Made by a program: the position numbers and the translations under genes
Part shown: piece after piece, positions 16,932-24,645 of the stretch
Layout: the number at the start of each line of letters is the position of its first letter
How positions within the stretch are numbered: the first letter of the stretch is position 1
The notes under the pieces: model-generated
The model's input: only the letters and a program-made list of their open reading frames with translations
Databases searched by the model: none
What the model was told of the DNA's origin: nothing
Assembly: GCF_050699935.1 (NCBI RefSeq)
Contig: NZ_JBOHGB010000007.1
Coordinates: forward strand, 1 to 64,000
Direction of reading: 5' to 3'
From: Actinophytocola sp050699935
Lineage (GTDB): Bacteria > Actinomycetota > Actinomycetes > Mycobacteriales > Pseudonocardiaceae
Length of the DNA: 64,000 nt

Positions 16932-17951
16932 TCAGCGCCGCGGGGGTTCGCAGCAGTGGTCCGCGCACGGGGCGCCGTTCACCGTGCGGCCCGCGGCCGG
17001 GAACGACGACAGCTTCCGGACCGGTGCGCCCGTGAGATGTTCCCGCACCAGCTCGACCACCAGCTCCGCGAAGCGCGGGTCACCACTGGGTGCCGCGGCG
17101 CGCGCGAATCCCATGCCGTGCACCGCCGCGCGTTCGCGAGCCTCCGTGTCCAGGTCCCACACGACCTCCAGGTGGTCGCTCACGAACCCCACCGGGCACA
17201 CGACCACGGCCGGCACCCCCTTGGCCGCCAGCACGTCGACGTGGTCGAGGATGTCCGGCTCCAGCCACGGCACCCGCGGCGGACCGGACCTGGACTGCCA
17301 CACCACGTCGTAGTCGGCCACGCCCAGTTCGGCGGCCACCAGGCGCGCGGCCTCGGCCACCTGCCGCGAGTACCGGCCCCCACCCTCGTCGGGCGGGCCG
17401 GACGCGGCGTCCGCCGCCAGCGGGACCGAGTGGGCGGTGAACACGAGCCGGTGGTCGGCCAGGCCCGCGGCCGCCGAGCGCACCGCGTCCGCGAACGCGC
17501 CGACGAACAGCGGGTGGTCGAAGAAGTGTCGCAGCTTCACCAGGTCCGGCGCGTCCGCGCCGACCGACGCCCGGGCGCGCGCGATGTCCTCGTCGTACTG
17601 CCGGCACGCCGAGTAGCCACCGTAGGCACTCGTCGGGAACACGAGCGCGCGCCGCACACCGTCGGCGGCCATCCGCGCCACCGTGTCCTCGACCATCGGG
17701 TGCCAGTTGCGGTTGCCGAAGTACACCGGCAGCTCGATCCCGTGGCGCGCGAAGGCCTCCGTGACCGCCGCCATCGCCGACCGGTTCAGCTCGTTGATCG
17801 GCGACACGCCGCCAAACGACTGGTAGTGCGCCTCGACTTCATCGAGTCGCGAAAGCGGCACGCCCCGGCCACGGGTCACGTTCTCCAGGAACGGCCGGAC
17901 GTCGGCGGGCTTCTCCGGGCCGCCGAACGACAGCCACAGCAGCGCGTCCAC
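16932..17951 (-). CDS. hemH: Ferrochelatase (coproporphyrin ferrochelatase type)
   Basis: A 339-residue haem-pathway enzyme that inserts iron into the porphyrin; actinobacteria use the coproporphyrin-dependent route, so cpfC is an equivalent name. Seen: LLWLSFGGPEKPADVRPFLENV at the start, GGVSPIN, VFPTSAYGGYSACRQY, FTAHSVPLAA (metal-site His) and PVGFVSDHLEV with its catalytic-site region. Near the C terminus, CADHCCE could contribute to the [2Fe-2S] cluster known in actinobacterial enzymes. The GTG start overlaps the fabI stop (TAGTG). The order fabG-fabI-hemH is conserved in actinobacteria. Confidence 0.95.
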   Translation of the reverse strand: MDALLWLSFGGPEKPADVRPFLENVTRGRGVPLSRLDEVEAHYQSFGGVSPINELNRSAMAAVTEAFARHGIELPVYFGNRNWHPMVEDTVARMAADGVRRALVFPTSAYGGYSACRQYDEDIARARASVGADAPDLVKLRHFFDHPLFVGAFADAVRSAAAGLADHRLVFTAHSVPLAADAASGPPDEGGGRYSRQVAEAARLVAAELGVADYDVVWQSRSGPPRVPWLEPDILDHVDVLAAKGVPAVVVCPVGFVSDHLEVVWDLDTEARERAAVHGMGFARAAAPSGDPRFAELVVELVREHLTGAPVRKLSSFPAAGRTVNGAPCADHCCEPPRR

Positions 17952-18718
17952 TACTGGCCCGTCGCGTGGACCCCGCCGTCCACCATGATCATCGAGCCGG
18001 TCGTGGCGGGCAGCCAGTCCGACAGCACGGCGCAGATCGTCTTCGCCACCGGGGTGGCGTCCTCGGCGTCCCAGCCCAGCGGCGCGCGACCGTCCCAGCC
18101 GCTCTCCAGCTCGGTGAAGCCGGGGATCGACTTCGCGGCCATTGTCTTCAGCGGCCCGGCGGAGACTAGGTTCACCCGGATCCCCCGCGGGCCGACGTCG
18201 CGCGCCAGGTACCGGTTCACCGACTCCAGCGCCGCCTTGGCCACGCCCATCCAGTTGTAGGCCGGCCACGCCACCCGCGCGTCGAAGTCCATGCCCACCA
18301 CCGAGGCACCGCGCCCGAGCAGCGGCAGCAGCGCCCCGGTCAGCGACTTGAACGAGTACGCGGACACCTCGAGCCCGACCGACACGTCCTCGCGCGGCGC
18401 GTCCAGGAACGGCGCGCCCAGGCACGACGGCGGCGCGAAGCCGATCGCGTGCAGCACGCCGTCCAGCCCGTCCACGTGCTCGCGTACCCGGTCGGCCAGA
18501 GTGTCCAGGTGCTCCTGGTTCTGCACGTCGAGCTCGAGCACCGGTGGCGGCGTCGGCAGCCGCTTCGCGATCCGCTCGACCAGGCTCATCCGGCCGAACC
18601 CGGTCAGCACCACGGTCGCACCCTGCTCTTGCGCGACCTTCGCCGCGTGGAACGCGATCGAGGCGTCGGTGATCACGCCGGTGATGAGCAGGCGCTTGCC
18701 CTCGAGCAGACCGGTCAC
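17951..18718 (-). CDS. fabI: Enoyl-[acyl-carrier-protein] reductase (InhA/FabI)
   Basis: A 255-residue NADH-dependent SDR enzyme, last step of the type II fatty acid elongation cycle. Seen: LLITGVITDASIAFHAAKVAQ cofactor loop, ELDVQNQEHL, SIGF-like AIGFAPP, and the Tyr/Lys pair in YNWMGVAKAALES. The stretch from GPLKTM to GWDGRAPLGW is about ten residues shorter than I recall for M. tuberculosis InhA, in the loop lining the acyl tunnel. GTG start with AGGAGGGA six bases upstream; the frame is open 13 codons further. Follows fabG by about 57 bases and overlaps hemH. Confidence 0.93.
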   Translation of the reverse strand: MTGLLEGKRLLITGVITDASIAFHAAKVAQEQGATVVLTGFGRMSLVERIAKRLPTPPPVLELDVQNQEHLDTLADRVREHVDGLDGVLHAIGFAPPSCLGAPFLDAPREDVSVGLEVSAYSFKSLTGALLPLLGRGASVVGMDFDARVAWPAYNWMGVAKAALESVNRYLARDVGPRGIRVNLVSAGPLKTMAAKSIPGFTELESGWDGRAPLGWDAEDATPVAKTICAVLSDWLPATTGSMIMVDGGVHATGQ

Positions 18719-18775
18719 GAGCGTCCCTCCTGGATGGTCGGCGAGCATGGCGGGCACCAGTCTGTCAGCACCGCG

Positions 18776-19480
18776 TCAGTGGCCCATCCCGAGCCCGCCG
18801 TCGACCGGCAGCACCGCGCCGGTGATGTAACCGGCGGCGTCCGACGCGAGGAAGGTCACCGCGGCGGCGACCTCGTCGGTCCCCCCGTACCGGCCGGCCG
18901 GGACCTGGCTCAGAATCGTCTCGCGCCGCTCGTCGGACACCGCTTCGGTCATCTCGGTGCTGATGAACCCCGGCGAGACCACGTTCGCGGTGATGTTGCG
19001 GTTGCCCATCTCCCGCACGATCGACCGGGCCACGCCGACCAGCCCGGCCTTGCTCGCCGCGTAGTTGACCTGCCCCGGTCCCCCGGTCATGCCGACCACC
19101 GACGAGATGAAGATCATCCGGCCCCAGCGTGCCTTGAGCATGCCACGGCACGCGCGCTTGGCCACCCGGTACGAGCCGGTCAGGTTGGTATCGAGCACCC
19201 GGGTGAACTGCTCCTCGGACATCCGCATGAGCAGCGTGTCATCGGTGATGCCGGCGTTGGACACCAGCACCTCGACCGGTCCCTGCGCGTCCTCGACCTC
19301 CTTGAACGCGGCGTCCACCGCGGCGGTGTCGGTGACATCGCAACGCACGCCGAACATGCTCTCCGGCGGTGGCTTCCCCCGGTAGGTGACCGCGACCTTG
19401 TCCCCCCGCGCCTCGAACGCGCGCGCGATCGCGAGCCCGATCCCCCGATTACCTCCGGTGACCAGCACTGAACGTCCCAC
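18776..19480 (-). CDS. fabG: 3-oxoacyl-ACP reductase (FabG1/MabA)
   Basis: A 234-residue SDR reductase of type II fatty acid synthesis, NADPH-dependent. Seen: VLVTGGNRGIGLAIARAF cofactor motif, VSNAGITDD, catalytic Ser in IFISSVVG, YAASKAG with Tyr and Lys, and a closing VLPVDGGLGMGH. GTG at 19480 sits five bases after GAGGAG; an upstream GTG two codons earlier is too close to that signal. First gene of the fabG-fabI-hemH operon; the 108 bases upstream would hold its promoter. Confidence 0.95.
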   Translation of the reverse strand: MGRSVLVTGGNRGIGLAIARAFEARGDKVAVTYRGKPPPESMFGVRCDVTDTAAVDAAFKEVEDAQGPVEVLVSNAGITDDTLLMRMSEEQFTRVLDTNLTGSYRVAKRACRGMLKARWGRMIFISSVVGMTGGPGQVNYAASKAGLVGVARSIVREMGNRNITANVVSPGFISTEMTEAVSDERRETILSQVPAGRYGGTDEVAAAVTFLASDAAGYITGAVLPVDGGLGMGH

Positions 19481-19594
19481 GCACACTCCTCGACAGCCCC
19501 GGGAACCCTATGCGGCCACCAGGGTATTCGGTCCGCCGTGACCGCCCGCGCCGGACTCTGCCGAGTCGTCAGCCGAGCCGCCGACCTGCCACCG

Positions 19595-20587
19595 TCAAGG
19601 CAATCTTTGCCCGATCACCAACGCGCTTCCGGCGGCCATCAGGGCGGCGAGCGTGCCGAGCACGAGCCACGGTCTGCTCGCGTCCGCGTCCTTCGTCTCG
19701 TACCCGATCTGCTCGCCGAGCGTGTCGTAGACCTTGTGCAGCTGGTCAGCCGACGCCGCCTTGTAGAACTCGCCGTCGGAGAGCCTGGCGATCTCCCGCA
19801 TCGACTCGTCGTCCACCGGCACCGGTTGTGTCTTGCCGTCGATCGTGACCTGACCGCTCTCGGTGCCGAACGAGATCGTGGACACCGGGATCTTCTGGTC
19901 GGCCGCCGCCCGCGCCGCGGTGAACGCACCGCGCGGGTCGTTGCCGTCGTCGGTGGGGATCGTCTGCTTCCCGTCCGTCATCAGCACGATCCGTGCCGGG
20001 GGCGCGCCCTCCACGCCGCTGACGACCTGCGCGAATCCCTCGATCGCCTGCAGCGCCGCGAAGATCGCCTCGCCGGTCGCGGTCGACTCGGCCAGCCTCA
20101 GGTTGTCGATCGCCTTGGACACGCCCTCCCGGTCGGTGGTCGGCGACACGAGCACGGTGGCCGTGCCGGCGAACCCGATCAGGCCGAGGTTGATGCCCGG
20201 GGTCAGCCCGCTGACGAACTCCTTCGCGGCGTCCTGCGCGGCCCGCAGCCGGGTCGGCCGGACGTCGGTGGACTCCATCGACAGCGACACGTCGATCACC
20301 AGCATCACGGTCGCCCGGTTGCGCGGCACCCGCTGCTCGGCGGTCGGCCCGGCCATCGCGGTGGTCAGCAGTATCAGCGCGATGACCAGGACGATGGCCG
20401 GCACGTGCCGGATCCAGCCCTGCCGCTTGGGCATGACCCGCTCCAGCAGCGCGAGGTTGGTGAAGCGCATCATGCGCTTGTGCCGCATCCGCTGCACCAT
20501 GATGTACCCGACCGTGATCGCCGCGACGACGACCAGCAGGAGGAACCACCAGGGCGCGGTGAAGTTGCGGAAGCTCAGGTTCAGCAT
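19595..20587 (-). CDS. VWA-domain membrane protein (BatA-like)
   Basis: A 330-residue protein like M. tuberculosis Rv1481. Membrane helices lie near residues 10-35 and 55-75 and one at the C terminus (WLVLGTLAALMAAGSALVIG). Between them is a von Willebrand A domain with the MIDAS motif VIDVSLSMES and VLMTDGKQT. ATG at 20587 follows GGGAGGGG, and the upstream DUF58 stop overlaps it (TGATG). Third gene of a MoxR-DUF58-VWA operon, a set linked to envelope integrity and protein folding; the exact client is unknown. Confidence 0.88.
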   Translation of the reverse strand: MLNLSFRNFTAPWWFLLLVVVAAITVGYIMVQRMRHKRMMRFTNLALLERVMPKRQGWIRHVPAIVLVIALILLTTAMAGPTAEQRVPRNRATVMLVIDVSLSMESTDVRPTRLRAAQDAAKEFVSGLTPGINLGLIGFAGTATVLVSPTTDREGVSKAIDNLRLAESTATGEAIFAALQAIEGFAQVVSGVEGAPPARIVLMTDGKQTIPTDDGNDPRGAFTAARAAADQKIPVSTISFGTESGQVTIDGKTQPVPVDDESMREIARLSDGEFYKAASADQLHKVYDTLGEQIGYETKDADASRPWLVLGTLAALMAAGSALVIGQRLP

Positions 20588-21537
20588 CAGGCCACCCCTC
20601 CCCCCGACCACCGCCGCTTGCGGGCGACGACGAAGCGGACGGTGTCGGCGATCCAGTCGGAGTCGGTGCGCAGGACCAGGTGCCCGCCGCCCGCCCGGCG
20701 GATCGCCGCCGCGACCATGGCCCGGTGCTCGGTAGCGGCCGCGGCGAACTCCTTGCGCAGCAAGGCGGACGCGTGCACCTCACGCTGCCGGCCGGACTCC
20801 GGGTCGGCGAGCACCACGGTGCCGACCTCGGGCAGGTCGATGTCGCGCGGGTCGAGCACCTCGATGGCGAGCAGGTCGTGCCGGGCGGACAACGCGCGCA
20901 GCGGGCGCTGCCACTCGACGTCACCCAGGAAGTCGGAGATCACCACGGCGAGCCCGCGCCGGCGCGGCGGGCGGCGCAGCTGCTCGATGGCGTCGGTGAG
21001 GTCGCCGCGTACGCCCTCGGGCGCCCGGGGCGTCTCGGCGATCTTGCGGACGAGGCCGCGGGCGTGCGCAAGGCCGCCGCGGGCCGGCTGCCGAATCGTC
21101 TTCTCGCCGGTCGCGATCACCGCGCCGAGCCGGTTCCCGCCGCCGCCGGTGAGGTGCGCGACCGCGGCGGAGGCGGCCACCACGAGGTCACGCTTCTCAC
21201 ACGCGGCGGTGCCGAAGAACAGGCTGCCGGACAGGTCGACGACCATCCAGGTCTCGAGCTCGCGGTCGGCCACCGTCTCGCGGATGTGCGGCACCGTGGT
21301 GCGCGCGGTGACCGCCCAGTCCATCCGGCGCACGTCGTCGCCCGGCTGGTAGGTGCGAGCCTCACCGGGTTCGGTGCCGGGCCCGGGCACGAGGCCGAGG
21401 TGGTTGCCCTGCAGCAGCCCGTCCAGCCGGCGGCGCACGTCGAGCTCCAGCAGCCGCAGCCCGTGCTCCATCCGCTCGCCCTGCATGATCGGCGGCGCCC
21501 ACGACGGGCGGTCGCGAGTCTCGCGCTTGTCCTTCAC
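20587..21537 (-). CDS. DUF58 domain protein
   Basis: A 316-residue protein with the DUF58 signature GEARTYQPGDDVRRMDWAVTART, followed by a VWA-like fold (WMVVDLSGSLFFGT, LAVVISDF). No membrane helix is present. It begins with GTG overlapping the MoxR stop by four bases (GTGA), and its stop overlaps the VWA gene. Equivalent to Rv1480. Middle partner of the MoxR-DUF58-VWA system, presumably tethering the ATPase to the membrane VWA protein. Confidence 0.88.
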   Translation of the reverse strand: MKDKRETRDRPSWAPPIMQGERMEHGLRLLELDVRRRLDGLLQGNHLGLVPGPGTEPGEARTYQPGDDVRRMDWAVTARTTVPHIRETVADRELETWMVVDLSGSLFFGTAACEKRDLVVAASAAVAHLTGGGGNRLGAVIATGEKTIRQPARGGLAHARGLVRKIAETPRAPEGVRGDLTDAIEQLRRPPRRRGLAVVISDFLGDVEWQRPLRALSARHDLLAIEVLDPRDIDLPEVGTVVLADPESGRQREVHASALLRKEFAAAATEHRAMVAAAIRRAGGGHLVLRTDSDWIADTVRFVVARKRRWSGGGVA

Positions 21538-22604
21538 GACCTGCCGGCCACTCCGACCGGCGGAGGCTGGACACCGCCCGACTGCGGCCGGGCGGACACC
21601 TGCGGCAGCGGCACCGTCTGCAGCACCCGGGAGATGATGTGGTCGAGGGGGACGCCGTCGGCGAGCGCGTCGTAGGACAGCACGAGCCGGTGGCGCAGGA
21701 TGTCCGGCACCACGTCCACGACGTCCTGCGGAAGCACGTAGTCGCGGCCGCGGATGAGCGCGAGCGCCCGTGCGGTGGCGACGATGCCCAGGCTCGCGCG
21801 CGGCGAAGCACCGTACGCGACCCAGCCGGCGACGTCGGTGAGGCCGTGCTCGAGCGGTGTGCGCGTGGCCAGCACGACGCGGACGGTGTAGTCGACGAGC
21901 GCGTGGTGGACGAAGACCTGGGAGGCCACGCCCTGCAGGCGGACCAGCTCGGCGGGGCTCAGCACCTGCTGGGCCTCCGGCGGCGACACGCCCATCCGGT
22001 AGACGATCTCCCGCTCCTCCTCGGCGGTCGGGTAGTCCACGATGATCTTGAAGAGGAAGCGGTCACGCTGCGCCTCGGGCAGCGGGTAGACGCCCTCGTT
22101 CTCGATCGGGTTCTGCGTGGCGAGGACGAGGAACGGGTCGGGCATCGGGAAGGTCTGGCCACCGATGGAGACGTGCCGCTCGGCCATCACCTCGAGCATG
22201 GCGGACTGCACCTTGGCCGGCGCACGGTTGATCTCGTCGGCGAGCACGAAGTTGGCCACCACCGGGCCCAGCTCGACGTCGAACTTCTCGCTGCTCTGCC
22301 GGTAGATGCGGGTACCGAGGATGTCGGCCGGCACGAGGTCCGGGGTGAACTGCACACGGGTGAACGACCCGCCGACGACGTTAGCGAACGTCTCCACCGC
22401 GAGGGTCTTCGCCACGCCGGGCACGCCCTCGAGGAGCAGGTGCCCCCTGGACAGCAGCCCGACGAGCATCCGCTCGACGAGGCGGTCCTGCCCCACGATG
22501 ACCCGTTTGACCTCGAACACCGTGCGCTCGAGCAGCTGTGCGTCGCGGGCTGGTGTGCTGGCTTCGGACCCGGATCCGTTCACCGACTCAGCCGGCTCGG
22601 TCAC
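21534..22604 (-). CDS. moxR: MoxR family AAA+ ATPase
   Basis: A 356-residue AAA+ ATPase of the MoxR1 subfamily (like Rv1479). Seen: GQDRLVERMLVGLL, Walker A LLEGVPGVAKT near residue 60, Walker B VLADEINRAPAKVQSAML, sensor 1 VLATQNPIENEGVYPLPEAQ and DRFLFK. GTG at 22604 sits six bases after GGAGG; the TTG two codons earlier is too close. It heads the coupled MoxR-DUF58-VWA genes and follows the NlpC/P60 gene by about 75 bases, the same order as ripA-(ripB)-moxR1 in mycobacteria. Confidence 0.93.
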   Translation of the reverse strand: MTEPAESVNGSGSEASTPARDAQLLERTVFEVKRVIVGQDRLVERMLVGLLSRGHLLLEGVPGVAKTLAVETFANVVGGSFTRVQFTPDLVPADILGTRIYRQSSEKFDVELGPVVANFVLADEINRAPAKVQSAMLEVMAERHVSIGGQTFPMPDPFLVLATQNPIENEGVYPLPEAQRDRFLFKIIVDYPTAEEEREIVYRMGVSPPEAQQVLSPAELVRLQGVASQVFVHHALVDYTVRVVLATRTPLEHGLTDVAGWVAYGASPRASLGIVATARALALIRGRDYVLPQDVVDVVPDILRHRLVLSYDALADGVPLDHIISRVLQTVPLPQVSARPQSGGVQPPPVGVAGRS

Positions 22605-22679
22605 TGACAACCTCCATGTGCAGGCTCGTCTCTCCCCACGGAAAGGGAACCGGAAACCCGGTATGACCGCTGTGAAGAC

Positions 22680-23987
22680 CTACAGGAGGCGGGTGGCGTA
22701 GGGGACGATTCCGCTGTACCGGACCGGCGCGACGCGCACGTGGGAACCCGAGTACGGGGCCTCCACCATCTGCTCGTTGCCGAGGTAGAGCGCCACGTGG
22801 TGGATGCGCCCGCCGGTCGCCCAGAACAGCATGTCCCCGGGCGCCTTCCGGCTCAGCGGCACCTGCCGGCCCGCCTGCGCCTGGTAGCCGCTGTAGTGCG
22901 GCAGCTGGTACCCGACCCCGGCGAACGCGTAGATCATCAGGCCGGAGCAGTCGAAGCCGACCTTGTCGTAGTCGCCGTGCAGGTCCGCGACGCCGCCGTC
23001 GTGGATGCCGCGGGTCGGACCGTAGGCGTTGCCGCCGCCCCACGCGTACGGGACGCCGAGCTGGGACAGCGCGCGGTTGATCACCGTTCGCACGGAGCCG
23101 CCGGACGGAGGCGCGACCTGCGTGCCGCCGCCACCGCCACCGCCGCCACCCGCCGCCTGCTGGGCGTTCGCCGCGTCCTCGCGCCGCTTCGCCGCGAGCC
23201 AGTCGTTGTAGCGCCGCCGCTGGTTCTCCAGCCCACTGACCGCCGACTGCGCCGCGATCAGCTGCGACTCCGCGGACGCCTTCCGAGCCTGCACCCGCTT
23301 CGTCGCGGCGACGCCGTCGCGTCGCGCCTGCTGGGCCGCCGCGGTGGCCGCGTCCGCCGCGACCTTCGCCGCCTGCGCCAGGTCCTCCTTCTCGTTGGCG
23401 AGCGCGAGCGCGGCGCGGGCGGCCGAGTCCTTGTTGGCCTTGTCGGTCCGCGCGACCTCCAGGGTGTCGAGCGCGTCGAGCTGGCTGTCGCTCACGGCGT
23501 TGAGCAGCTGCGCTCGCGCCAGCAGGTCCTGCGGGGACTTCGCGCCGATGTAGGCCGACATCGACCCGATCGTGCTGCCCTGCTTGTAGCTGCCGGCGGC
23601 GAACTCGTCGAGGTCCTTGCGCGCGTCGGTGATCGTGCGGGCCGCGCTGTCGGCCGCCGCCTTCGCCGCGACCGCGTCGGTCTTGGCCTGGCGCGCCTCG
23701 TCCTGCGCGGTCTGCAGGTCGACGAGCGCCTTGTTGGCCTCCTCCATCTTGAGCTCGACGTCGGACTGCAGCTGGACGAGCTGCGACTCGGCCCGGGCCA
23801 CCTGGTTGGTCAGCCGGCCGACCTGGGTGGCCTGCGCGTTCGCCTTGGCCCGGCTGCCGGAGATCTGGTCGTCGCTGGGGTTGGGCGGCGGGGGCGGCGC
23901 GGCCACGGCGGTGCCCGCCCCGAGGCTCGCGACGAGCACGAGGCTGACCGTGACCACCCGCAATCCGGCGCTCAGCCGTACCGGCAT
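22680..23987 (-). CDS. Secreted NlpC/P60 peptidoglycan endopeptidase (RipA-like)
   Basis: A 435-residue exported cell-wall hydrolase. A signal peptide (VSLVLVASLGAGTAVAA) is followed by Pro-rich residues, then a coiled coil of about 230 residues, a poly-Gly stretch and a C-terminal NlpC/P60 domain of about 140 residues. The domain has the catalytic Cys in VGFDCSGLMIYAF and His in GGRIHHVALYLG. The enzyme would cut the peptide stems of peptidoglycan during division; the coiled coil probably regulates access. ATG chosen because it directly precedes the signal peptide and has GGGAG upstream. One such gene is present where mycobacteria have ripA and ripB. Confidence 0.92.
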   Translation of the reverse strand: MPVRLSAGLRVVTVSLVLVASLGAGTAVAAPPPPPNPSDDQISGSRAKANAQATQVGRLTNQVARAESQLVQLQSDVELKMEEANKALVDLQTAQDEARQAKTDAVAAKAAADSAARTITDARKDLDEFAAGSYKQGSTIGSMSAYIGAKSPQDLLARAQLLNAVSDSQLDALDTLEVARTDKANKDSAARAALALANEKEDLAQAAKVAADAATAAAQQARRDGVAATKRVQARKASAESQLIAAQSAVSGLENQRRRYNDWLAAKRREDAANAQQAAGGGGGGGGGTQVAPPSGGSVRTVINRALSQLGVPYAWGGGNAYGPTRGIHDGGVADLHGDYDKVGFDCSGLMIYAFAGVGYQLPHYSGYQAQAGRQVPLSRKAPGDMLFWATGGRIHHVALYLGNEQMVEAPYSGSHVRVAPVRYSGIVPYATRLL

Positions 23988-24147
23988 CGCTCCCACCGGG
24001 CCACTGTGCCACTCTTGCCTCGTTGTACACCAGTCGTAACACCAGAAACTTGCTTCTCGCGGACAACATTCACCCCTGTGTGCCCGTGAGAACCACCGAG
24101 AGTCGCCGCCGGGGGCACCGGACCTCGGCGGCTCACGATCTGTAACC
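23988..24147 (-). promoter_or_regulatory. Leader of the NlpC/P60 gene, possible ydaO-like (c-di-AMP) element
   Basis: The 160 bases before the cell-wall hydrolase, read on the minus strand, contain GCCGAGGTCCGG, a Pro-codon-free GC stem, TTCTCACGGG and then CAGGGGTGAATG. This is reminiscent of the GGGGUGAAU block of ydaO riboswitches, which often precede actinobacterial resuscitation and NlpC/P60 genes. The 3' conserved block of ydaO was not found by eye, so this is a weak call. It also separates two divergent genes and must hold both promoters. Confidence 0.35.
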
Positions 24148-24645
24148 ATGTGCCGCGTGTCGACCAGAACGCAGTCCCGCGCCGCCACGCGGTTCGGGAT
24201 CGGCGCCACGTGCGTCGCGGCCCTCGGCCTGCTGCTGGTCGCGGTCGGCACGTTGCTGCCATGGGTCGTGTCCGGCGCGGTGCTGCGCGACAGCTACCAG
24301 TCGATCAGCGTGATCCGCACGATCCGGGCCGTGGAGGGGAACCCGCTCGAGCTGGTGCTCGACGGGTGGACGATGATCATCCCGGTCATCGTGCTCTGTG
24401 CCATCGGCTATGCGTTCGGAGTTCGCCGGGTCGCCGCAACGATTTCGACCATCCTGGCGATAATCTGCGGAACCATTGCCGGTGCAGCAACCGTCGTAGG
24501 CGGTGGCGAGGACGTAGGCCTCGGCATAGCCGAGGCCGGTCCGATCACCATGCTGATCGGGTCCGTACTGACCGTGATCGGTGTCGTAGGCATCTTCGCC
24601 GGGCGGCGCGGTGGCGCTACCGGAGACGTAGGAGGGGAACCGTGA
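24148..24645 (+). CDS. Four-helix membrane protein, hypothetical
   Basis: A 165-residue protein with four hydrophobic helices (LLLVAVGTLLPWVV, MIIPVIVLCAIGYAFG, ISTILAIICGTIAGAATVV, MLIGSVLTVIGVVGIFAG), similar in size and position to M. tuberculosis Rv1476. The start could also be GTG 24157. Neither has a clear Shine-Dalgarno sequence. The last bases overlap the next gene (GTGA). No function recognised. Confidence 0.7.
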   Translation: MCRVSTRTQSRAATRFGIGATCVAALGLLLVAVGTLLPWVVSGAVLRDSYQSISVIRTIRAVEGNPLELVLDGWTMIIPVIVLCAIGYAFGVRRVAATISTILAIICGTIAGAATVVGGGEDVGLGIAEAGPITMLIGSVLTVIGVVGIFAGRRGGATGDVGGEP

